This document shows positions 57,966 through 64,000 of a stretch of DNA of 64,000 bases, piece by piece. The position numbers were made by a program, and so were the translations under genes. Below the pieces are notes generated by a model that was not told the origin of the DNA, ran no database searches, and was given only the letters and a program-made list of their open reading frames with translations. Origin of the DNA: Novosphingobium sp. SG751A (GTDB taxonomy: Bacteria; Pseudomonadota; Alphaproteobacteria; Sphingomonadales; Sphingomonadaceae); NCBI RefSeq assembly GCF_013149295.1, contig NZ_JABGCB010000018.1:40090-104089 (forward strand), in the 5' to 3' direction. Each line of letters begins with the position of its first letter. The first letter of the stretch is position 1.

Positions 57966-59335
57966 CTTTCGTGGCCACGCCAAACCCTGCTCCGTCCAAG
58001 GATCAACCGATGTCCGCCCAATTCACCATGACAGCCGATCCAGGCGAAGGAGATCGCATCTTTCGCAAGGTCTCTTTGCGGCTCGCGCCGCTGCTGATGG
58101 TCTGTTACCTGTTGAACTATATCGACCGTTCCAACATCGGCTTTGCCAAGCTGGCCTTCACCCGCGATTTGGGCATGAGCGAGGCGGCCTACGGGCTTGG
58201 CGCGGGGCTTTTCTACATCGGCTACAGCCTTTGCGAGATCCCCAGCAACATGCTGCTCCGGCGGATCGGCGCGCGGCTGACGCTGCTGCGGATCATGATC
58301 GGCTGGGGGCTTTGCGCCACCTTGTTTGCCTTTATGCAGACGGCTGCGCATTACTACATCTTGCGGATTTTGCTCGGCATTGCCGAGGCGGGTTTCTTTC
58401 CGGGGGTGCTGTTGTTCATCTCCTATTGGATTCCGGGCCCGCGACGCGCGCGTTTCACCGCGATGTTCATGTCAGCCATGGCTCTGTCCGGTGTGATAGG
58501 CGGGCCGATATCGGGTTTGATCCTGACCCATATGGATGGCATCGGCGGGCTCAAGGGCTGGCAATGGATGTTCATCATCGAAGGGTTGCCGTCCGCCCTG
58601 ATGGGTGTGGTCACCTATTTCATGCTGGCGGACCGCCCCGCCGATGCCAAATGGCTCAGCGCGCATGAAAAGGCGGTTTGGCAGGCCGAGTTTGCGCGCA
58701 AGGATGCCCGCAGTTCGGCCATGCAGCACGCCAGTTTTGGCGCGGCGCTCAAAGATCTGCGCTTCTGGTCGATGGCCGCGATGGCGATCAGCCTGTTTGC
58801 CGGGGCGGCAGGCGTTCAACTCTGGCTGCCCACCATTCTGCGGGGCGCGGGCATTTCCAGCATTGGCATGATCGGGCTGATTTCGGCCGGGCCATTCGCG
58901 CTGGCGGTGGTGGTTCAGCAATGGGTTGCCCGGCGCTCCGACCGCTTTGGCGAGCGGCGCTGGCATGCCGCCTTGCCTTGCCTGATCTCCACGCTGGGCT
59001 GGCTGGCGCTGATTTTGGTGGATCATAACTGGGTGCTTTCGGTGGTTGCGCTGACCATAGTGGTGGCGGGCATCATGGGCGGGACGGGGCCGTTCTGGGC
59101 CATGCCCTCACGCTATCTCACGGGCTCTGCGGCGGCGGGCGGACTGGCGCTCATCGCCATGTCGGGCGGCCTGGGCTCGTTTATCAGCCCCACGATCGTC
59201 GGATGGCTTACCACCATGCTTGGCTCGCTGAAATTCGGCTTCCTCTATTACGCGGCGCTCATGGCGCTGGGCCCGACGATCATGCTGTGGGGCACAGCCA
59301 AAATAGAACAGGGCGCCTTGCGCGCAGGAGAATAG
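57962..59335 (+). CDS. MFS permease, anion:cation symporter-like (aromatic acid uptake)
   Basis: This protein of about 457 residues has 12 predicted membrane helices. It opens RLAPLLMVCYLLNYIDRSNI, the DRxN motif of the ACS family (phthalate, 4-hydroxyphenylacetate and tartrate permeases). FYIGYSLCEIPSNMLLRRIG and ILLGIAEAGFFPGVLLFISY also match ACS signatures. It would carry an organic anion with a cation across the inner membrane. ATG at 57962 overlaps the previous stop; ATG at 58010 behind AAGGA is an alternative. Confidence 0.93.
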   Translation: MTFVATPNPAPSKDQPMSAQFTMTADPGEGDRIFRKVSLRLAPLLMVCYLLNYIDRSNIGFAKLAFTRDLGMSEAAYGLGAGLFYIGYSLCEIPSNMLLRRIGARLTLLRIMIGWGLCATLFAFMQTAAHYYILRILLGIAEAGFFPGVLLFISYWIPGPRRARFTAMFMSAMALSGVIGGPISGLILTHMDGIGGLKGWQWMFIIEGLPSALMGVVTYFMLADRPADAKWLSAHEKAVWQAEFARKDARSSAMQHASFGAALKDLRFWSMAAMAISLFAGAAGVQLWLPTILRGAGISSIGMIGLISAGPFALAVVVQQWVARRSDRFGERRWHAALPCLISTLGWLALILVDHNWVLSVVALTIVVAGIMGGTGPFWAMPSRYLTGSAAAGGLALIAMSGGLGSFISPTIVGWLTTMLGSLKFGFLYYAALMALGPTIMLWGTAKIEQGALRAGE

Positions 59336-59338
59336 GCC

Positions 59339-60115
59339 GTGAATCAGCTTTTTGTTCGTACCGAAATTCTTGATGGCGGCATTGGCATAGTGACCATCGA
59401 CCGCCCGGCGCGGCGCAACGCGCTGAGCATCGCGGTCAAGCGTCAGTTGGCCGAGGCGATGGCGGGGCTTGTGGCGGATCAGGACGTGCGGGCCATCATC
59501 CTGACCGGGGCCAATGGCGTGTTTGTGGCCGGCACAGACATTGCCGAGATGAAGGATATGCAACCTGCCAGCCATGCACAGCTCCAGACCGGGGCCATTT
59601 TCGAGCAATTGCGCTCTTGCGGCAAAGTCCTGCTGGCGGCAGTCGAAGGCTATGCGCTGGGTGGCGGGTGCGAGTTGGCGCTGGCCTGCGATCTGGTCAT
59701 CGCGGGCGAGAGTGCAAAATTCGGCCTGCCAGAAATCCGCGTCGGCATCATGCCGGGGGCGGGGGGCACCCAGATGCTGTTGCGCGCGGCGGGCAAGCAC
59801 CGCACTTTGCGCTATGTGCTGACTGGCGACATGATCCCGGCTCCCCAGGCGCTGTCATTGGGCATCGTGTCCGAAGTAGTGGGCGAGGGCGAAGCTCTGA
59901 GGCAGGCCATTGCGCTGGCGCGGCGCATCGTCGCGATGCCTCCTTTGTCTCTGCGGGCCATTCGCGATTGCGTTGACTATGGCCTCAACGCAGGTCTTGC
60001 CCCCTCCCTGGCGTATGAGCGTCAGGCCTTTGTCGATCTCTTCGCGACGGAGGACCAGAAAGAAGGAATGGAGGCCTTTCTGGATAAGCGTGAAGCGCAG
60101 TACAAGGGGCGATAG
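59339..60115 (+). CDS. Enoyl-CoA hydratase/crotonase family protein
   Basis: This 258-residue crotonase has VTIDRPARRNALSIAVKRQL, GANGVFVAGTDIAEMKDMQ, GYALGGGCELALACDLVIAG and GLPEIRVGIMPGAGGTQMLL with the catalytic Glu retained. It ends FLDKREAQYKGR. The start is GTG, 3 bp after the permease stop. It would hydrate or isomerise the CoA ester produced by the CaiB-type transferase. Confidence 0.92.
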   Translation: MNQLFVRTEILDGGIGIVTIDRPARRNALSIAVKRQLAEAMAGLVADQDVRAIILTGANGVFVAGTDIAEMKDMQPASHAQLQTGAIFEQLRSCGKVLLAAVEGYALGGGCELALACDLVIAGESAKFGLPEIRVGIMPGAGGTQMLLRAAGKHRTLRYVLTGDMIPAPQALSLGIVSEVVGEGEALRQAIALARRIVAMPPLSLRAIRDCVDYGLNAGLAPSLAYERQAFVDLFATEDQKEGMEAFLDKREAQYKGR

Positions 60116-60119
60116 GGCG

Positions 60120-60998
60120 ATGGAAACCTGCAAAGCGCCCGCAGTGTCGCGCCCGGCCATCATGCCCCCCGCCTTCAGTTGCGATACGCACAGCCATGTC
60201 TTTGCGCCCCTTTCGCAATTCAGGCTTCACCATCCGCCCCATTATGCCTTGCCGACGGCTGACAGCCTTGCCCATGCGGCCGCGCGCAAAGCAATGGGCA
60301 TTGAGCGCGGCGTTCTGACCCAGCCTGCCGCCTATGGCGCGGACCCCGGCGCGATGCTGGCCGCGATTGAAGAGGCGGGCGGCGCGCTGTGCGGAATTGC
60401 GGTGGCTGGCGTGCAGACGGACCGGGCAAAGCTGGAGGATTGGCAATCGCGCGGGATCGTGGGATTGCGCTTTACCGAATATGCGTCGGGCCGCCCGCGC
60501 TTTGCCGGCAGCGTGGGCTTTGACGCCATAGGTACGCTGGCGCCGGTCATGCGCGCCTTGGGGCTTCATGCCCAGCTTTGGGCCCCGCTCGATATTCTGG
60601 TCGCGCGAATGCCCGAATTGCTGGCGTACAATGTGCCGCTGGTAATTGACCATATGGGCATGCCGGATGTTTCCGCCGGACCGGGCGCGGATGCGTTCAG
60701 GGCGCTGTGCCGCTGTCTGGAGCATCCCGATGTGTGGATCAAACTTTCGATTTGCCGCGTGGGGCCGGGCGCCAGCGATTATGACGCCGTCCGCCCGTTT
60801 CATCAGGCGTTGATAGAGCGCGCGGCGGATTGGTGTCTTTGGGGATCGGATTGGCCCTATGTCGCCATGCCCGAGGCGCCGGATGCGGGAATGCTTTTGA
60901 GTCTTTTCATGCGCTGGGTGAATGACCCGGCGCTCTGTCGGCGGATCCTTTCGGACAATCCGGCTCGTCTTTATGGTTTTGATGGAGATGTGCGATGA
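60120..60998 (+). CDS. Amidohydrolase, 2-pyrone-4,6-dicarboxylate hydrolase-like (LigI family)
   Basis: This 292-residue TIM-barrel amidohydrolase of COG3618 has the metal-site start SCDTHSHVFAPLSQFRLHHP, GVLTQPAAYGADPGAMLAAI, GIVGLRFTEYASGRPRF, VPLVIDHMGMPDV and WCLWGSDWPYVAMPE. LigI-like members hydrolyse pyrone or lactone rings and often need no metal. It would open a lactone intermediate in this operon. The ATG at 60120 comes 4 bp after the crotonase stop, and the next gene overlaps by ATGA. Confidence 0.9.
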   Translation: METCKAPAVSRPAIMPPAFSCDTHSHVFAPLSQFRLHHPPHYALPTADSLAHAAARKAMGIERGVLTQPAAYGADPGAMLAAIEEAGGALCGIAVAGVQTDRAKLEDWQSRGIVGLRFTEYASGRPRFAGSVGFDAIGTLAPVMRALGLHAQLWAPLDILVARMPELLAYNVPLVIDHMGMPDVSAGPGADAFRALCRCLEHPDVWIKLSICRVGPGASDYDAVRPFHQALIERAADWCLWGSDWPYVAMPEAPDAGMLLSLFMRWVNDPALCRRILSDNPARLYGFDGDVR

Positions 60999-61783
60999 TA
61001 ATGGGCCTTCAGGATCTGGAGCGCTTTAAGGTGGAGATCGATGGCCATGTTGCCATCGTCACCATGACCAACTTGCCGGTCAACGCGCAGGACCGCCGGT
61101 TTCGGGAAGAGCAGATCCGGCTGTTTGCCGTTCTGGGCCAAGAGCCGGATGTGCGCGCCATTGTCCTGACGGGTGCGGGCAAGACCTTTTCGGCCGGGGC
61201 GGACCTGAGCGAGCGAAGCACCATTCTGGCGGAACCGGGCGGCTATGATCGCCACAATCGTCTGGTACGTTCGGCTTTCGATTGTGTGCTGGAATGCCCA
61301 AAGCCTGTGATCGCGGCGGTCAATGGCGCGGCGATCGGCGCGGGCTGTGTGCTTGCACTGGTCAGCGATATCGTCGTTGTGGCCGAGACGGCTTTCATGG
61401 CCATGACCGAGGTGGATTTCGGGCTGGCGGGCGGCGTGCGCCACATCTTGCGCTCGTTCAGCCCATCGGATGCGCGGTTGATGATCTATACGGCCAGACG
61501 GATCTATGGCCCGGATCTCTATCGCATGAATGCCGCTTCGGCCTGCGTCCCTCTGGATCGCCTGATGGACGAGGCGATGGAGATTGCGCGCACCATCGCA
61601 ACCAAGGTGCCGCTGGCGGTCACGGCGGCCAAGCGGTCCTTCGGGCTGACAGAGGAAATGTCCTTGCGAGACGGATACCGCTATGAACAGACGCAAACCG
61701 CCCTGCTTGCGGAAACGGAGGATACGAAAGAGGCGCTCGCTGCCTTTCGGGAAAAGCGCAAGCCTGTTTTCAAGGGACGATAA
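60995..61783 (+). CDS. Crotonase-family protein of unclear reaction
   Basis: This 262-residue crotonase-fold protein has VTMTNLPVNAQDRRFREEQI, GAGKTFSAGADLSERST, VNGAAIGAGCVLALVSDIVV and MAMTEVDFGLAGGVRHILRS. The usual GxxPGxGGTQ segment is altered to GLAGGVRHIL, and one catalytic Glu position is not obvious. A hydratase role is less certain; retro-Claisen or aldol-type chemistry, as in HCHL-like enzymes, is possible. It ends FREKRKPVFKGR. It is the last gene of the nine-gene operon. Confidence 0.87.
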   Translation: MIMGLQDLERFKVEIDGHVAIVTMTNLPVNAQDRRFREEQIRLFAVLGQEPDVRAIVLTGAGKTFSAGADLSERSTILAEPGGYDRHNRLVRSAFDCVLECPKPVIAAVNGAAIGAGCVLALVSDIVVVAETAFMAMTEVDFGLAGGVRHILRSFSPSDARLMIYTARRIYGPDLYRMNAASACVPLDRLMDEAMEIARTIATKVPLAVTAAKRSFGLTEEMSLRDGYRYEQTQTALLAETEDTKEALAAFREKRKPVFKGR

Positions 61784-61796
61784 GGGCACGCCGAAA

Positions 61797-61839
61797 GGAT
61801 CCCCGCCATTACCCGCCCCGCGCCGGCGGTGGCGGATCC
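61797..61839. terminator. Interrupted hairpin between convergent genes
   Basis: GGATCC-C-CGCCA pairs with TGGCG-GATCC around a GC-rich loop. It lies in the 72 bp between the last operon gene and the convergent Rieske gene. No T-tract is seen. Confidence 0.4.
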
Positions 61840-61855
61840 GTGAGACTGGGCCGCG

Positions 61856-62848
61856 TCATGTGCCATTTTCTTGCCGAGCCTCAATCGCGCTATCGTCAAC
61901 CGACCGATCCGGCTTGATCCTGCTGAACCAAATTTTGCGAAAGGCCAGAGTGGGCGCGTCGCTGGCCACTGACCGCTCGTCTCTGGCCAGCGGCACTTCC
62001 TGCGGAAACGAACTTTCGATGATCGCCTGATCCTCTCTTGCGATCCGCGCATTGACGCGCGCGAAGAGCGGATCGAACAGGCGGGATTTGGCAAAATTGC
62101 GTAATGTGTAGATCGTCAGGCGCGTCTCGCCGGGCTGGGCCGGGCTGCAAACGGCCAGCATGCGCATGGTTCGCCCGCCCGGATCGATGACCAGTTCCAT
62201 GATATTGGGGAAATGATAGCGCAGGTTCTGGCGGGGTTCCTCACCGGCGCGGATGGCTGAAATCTGCGCGCCATATTCTGTTTCCTGCCAGATCATCTCC
62301 ATCTTTTCGTTTGTCCGCCCGCGCAGCCCTTTGCCAATGGTGGCGCCGTGCACGAAAGGCAGATGCGGCGTATCCAGCATGTTTTCCATCACGCGCGTCC
62401 AGTGCGCGCGCCAATGAAAACTCTGGGCCGTCAGGCGCAATCCGGGCTGAAGAAGTATCTCCGGCACTCTGGGCTCGCCTTCTGCTTCACGCGCCGTAAA
62501 GATCCAGATCAGTCCGCCTTTTTCGCGTATGGGCAGGGCAGTGGCGGAAAGCGTGTCGAGCTTTGCATCCGGGGTCCACGGCACATGGCGGCATTGCCCC
62601 GTGCCATCAAACCGCCATCCATGAAAAGGGCAGGTGATCTGGCCACGTTCAACGCGCCCAAGCGACAGGGCCACACCGCGATGCGGGCAAACATCGCGCA
62701 GCGCGCAAGGATGCCCTTCGCCATTGCGGAAAAGCACAAGGCGTTCATTCGCCAGCGAAAGCGCCAAAGGCCGATCCGCCCGCACATCGGCAGCAAGACA
62801 CAGCGGCACCCAGTGTCGGGAGAATTGGGGAAACATGGTTTGGTCCAT
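61856..62848 (-). CDS. Rieske oxygenase, vanillate O-demethylase/PobA-like oxygenase subunit
   Basis: This 330-residue short Rieske oxygenase has cluster ligands in RDVCPHRGVALSLG (Cys54, His56) and ITCPFHGWRFDG (Cys73, His76). Its iron site is MENMLDTPHLPFVHGATIGK, the DxxHxxxxH spacing of vanillate demethylase and related monooxygenases. FTAREAEGE follows GGLIWI as in that group. It would demethylate or hydroxylate an aromatic acid. No reductase partner (VanB-like) is adjacent. An AT-rich tract at 62938-62975 lies upstream and may hold its promoter. Confidence 0.92.
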   Translation of the reverse strand: MDQTMFPQFSRHWVPLCLAADVRADRPLALSLANERLVLFRNGEGHPCALRDVCPHRGVALSLGRVERGQITCPFHGWRFDGTGQCRHVPWTPDAKLDTLSATALPIREKGGLIWIFTAREAEGEPRVPEILLQPGLRLTAQSFHWRAHWTRVMENMLDTPHLPFVHGATIGKGLRGRTNEKMEMIWQETEYGAQISAIRAGEEPRQNLRYHFPNIMELVIDPGGRTMRMLAVCSPAQPGETRLTIYTLRNFAKSRLFDPLFARVNARIAREDQAIIESSFPQEVPLARDERSVASDAPTLAFRKIWFSRIKPDRSVDDSAIEARQENGT

Positions 62849-62996
62849 TGGCTCTGGTTAGCATGCGCCAAGGCGTTTAGGCAGCCTGAGATGTGGCGAT
62901 GTTACGCCGCCCTGAACACAATCCCTATGACCAAGGCAGATATTTTTAAATAATTACCACTATTGAAAAATTTTGGAGCCTCAAATCATCCGCCTG

Positions 62997-63556
62997 TCAG
63001 AGGACTTTGACCAGCCAGTCAGGCATCAACGCGGCTCGAAATTTTACCCTGCCTTTCTCACGCGGGAAAAGCAGTTGGCGGCGTGTCCCGCTGTTATCGA
63101 AGACGAACACCCTCTCGGCCAATGCCATCGCCACCGGCAGATTGGCCCGGCTTCTGGCGAACCGCCGAACCAAATCGGGCATGGGCACCGCGTGGCCGCC
63201 ACTTGCGACCCGACTGATCACGCGACCAATTGAGAGCGCCAAGTCACCCAAGCCGATGTTGACAAGATTGACCTTGTATCCTGCAGCAAGCGCGGCTCGC
63301 ATGAGATCGATTTCACTCTTCCCGGTCAGCGTCGTCTCGATAGCAAAGCTTGAACCCGCCTCAGCAATCGGTCACGCTCAGCAACGGCCAAACGGTCCAC
63401 ACGCAAAACCCGCTGTTCTTCGCCCAATCGGGGATCGAGTTCTCGTGCAGTGTTGTCCGGATTGATCACAGGAAGCCGTCCCGCCATGTAGCGGTCCACC
63501 AACGTCGACTTGCCAGCGCCATTCGGCCCGGCAAACACCCAAAGCTGCGGAATCAC
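62997..63556 (-). pseudogene. Zeta-toxin family AAA kinase, frameshifted
   Basis: The N-terminal part starts MIPQLWVFAGPNGAGKSTLV with a Walker A at residues 10-17, then INPDNTARELDPRLGEEQRV. After RDR the frame shifts. The rest continues in another frame as IAEAGSSFAIETTLTGKSEI and DLMRAALAAGYKVNLVNIGL, then VASGGHAVPMPDLVRRFARS and VFVFDNSGTRRQLLF. One base is missing near 63368-63370 relative to an intact frame. Zeta toxins phosphorylate UDP-N-acetylglucosamine or act as nucleotide kinases. It may be inactive, or the shift may be a sequencing error. Confidence 0.82.
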
Positions 63557-63792
63557 GCTGCGTCGCGGACGCGATGCTCACCCAGATGATCGAAACGCAC
63601 CAACTCACGCCGACCATCCGGGTATTCCTTCACTGCGTGGCCCGGCGGCGTACCAGCAGTGCCGTAATAGATCGGCCGGCCAGCAGTCAGATGCGCATTC
63701 GCGGCGGCTCCATCATCCTCACGCGTAAGGGCATGCAGCAACGGGCGCAAATCTGCTTTACAAGGCTCTGATCGGTTCAATTGGCTGGCCAT
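63553..63792 (-). CDS. Small protein upstream of zeta toxin, probable antitoxin or module partner
   Basis: This 79-residue protein contains LRPLLHALTREDDGAAANAH, AGRPIYYGTAGTPPGHAVKE and YPDGRRELVRF. Its stop overlaps the zeta-toxin ATG (ATGA, 63553-63556), the arrangement of toxin-antitoxin pairs. Small proteins ending in YPDGRREL-like motifs are often found beside zeta toxins in proteobacteria. I do not recognise a characterised family, so the antitoxin label rests on position. Confidence 0.65.
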   Translation of the reverse strand: MASQLNRSEPCKADLRPLLHALTREDDGAAANAHLTAGRPIYYGTAGTPPGHAVKEYPDGRRELVRFDHLGEHRVRDAA

Positions 63793-64000
63793 AGCCGCTT
63801 TCTACCATCATCGCGCTCGCTCGTCACGACTGAAGATGTCCACTGGCCTTTTCCGCCTGACGCTCGAGGTCCAAGGCCCGTCGTAAATGGAAAGAAGTGG
63901 GACTTGTACGAACATAGGGTAATCGCGGGAGCGCTGGCGAGACAGGCCAGTTCGTCGAACGAGATTGCCGCCAGGTGGTTGCCCCCCGATAAGATGGAAG
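63793..64000 (+). other. Open frame reaching the right edge, possible partial gene
   Basis: One plus-strand frame is open from about 63777 to the edge and reads plausibly coding: LVTTEDVHWPFPPDARGPRP, VVNGKKWDLYEHRVIAGALA, RQASSSNEIAARWLPPDKME. It has no ATG or GTG start; an in-frame TTG lies near 63777. It could be the 5' end of a gene continuing outside the window or a remnant. No family is recognised. Confidence 0.3.

Noticed and set aside
31703..61783. Extradiol ring-cleavage dioxygenase or seco-steroid genes
   Set aside because: I searched the translated genes for the extradiol and HsaC/HsaD signatures and saw none. The two VOC proteins are too short or lack the dioxygenase motif.
1..64000. 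CRISPR arrays, tRNA or rRNA genes, replication origin
   Set aside because: No regularly spaced repeats, cloverleaf-like segments, rRNA stretches or iteron clusters were recognised by eye.

Overview
The window is a gene-dense, GC-rich stretch of bacterial chromosome or megaplasmid devoted almost entirely to catabolism. Several features together suggest an alphaproteobacterium of the Sphingomonadales (Novosphingobium/Sphingobium type): signal-peptide TonB-dependent receptors beside catabolic genes, several Rieske oxygenases sharing one Rieske ferredoxin, many SDR and MDR dehydrogenases, acyl-CoA dehydrogenases and a 3-ketosteroid-dehydrogenase-like flavoprotein. This taxonomic call is inference; no rRNA or housekeeping marker is present.

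Layout. 1-1088: a VOC-family gene cut by an IS6-family insertion sequence. 1329-39152: a large degradation supercluster. It holds a KstD-like FAD dehydrogenase, a cytochrome P450, three large Rieske oxygenases plus a Rieske ferredoxin, eight SDRs, four MDR reductases, an acyl-CoA synthetase, acyl-CoA dehydrogenases, a thiolase-fold/DUF35 pair resembling the steroid side-chain aldolase system, a complete E1alpha/E1beta/E2 2-oxoacid dehydrogenase set, two ThuA-like proteins, three SnoaL-like proteins, a LuxR-type regulator and a TonB-dependent receptor. Ten of these genes (16235 down to 5998) form one tightly packed minus-strand operon. The gene content fits a polycyclic isoprenoid such as a steroid, bile acid or diterpenoid, but the substrate cannot be read from the sequence.

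39204-49071: a LysR regulator faces a clear valine/isobutyryl-CoA operon (mmsA, acyl-CoA dehydrogenase, 3-hydroxyisobutyryl-CoA hydrolase, enoyl-CoA hydratase, mmsB). A thiolase, a PaaG-like crotonase and a convergent PaaH-like dehydrogenase follow.

49131-62848: a second, self-contained catabolic island. A GntR/UTRA regulator and an exported alpha/beta-hydrolase-fold protein diverge from a nine-gene operon: TonB-dependent receptor, tannase/feruloyl-esterase-like protein, GST, CaiB/BaiF CoA-transferase, carboxymuconolactone-decarboxylase-like protein, MFS permease, crotonase, PDC-hydrolase-like amidohydrolase, crotonase. A vanillate-demethylase-type Rieske oxygenase converges on it. This reads as uptake, ester cleavage, import, CoA activation and ring/side-chain processing of an unidentified, probably aromatic, ester.

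62997-64000: a zeta-toxin gene broken by a one-base frameshift, its small upstream partner, and an open frame running off the right edge. No tRNA, rRNA or CRISPR array was seen, and no gene-free stretch exceeds 300 bases.
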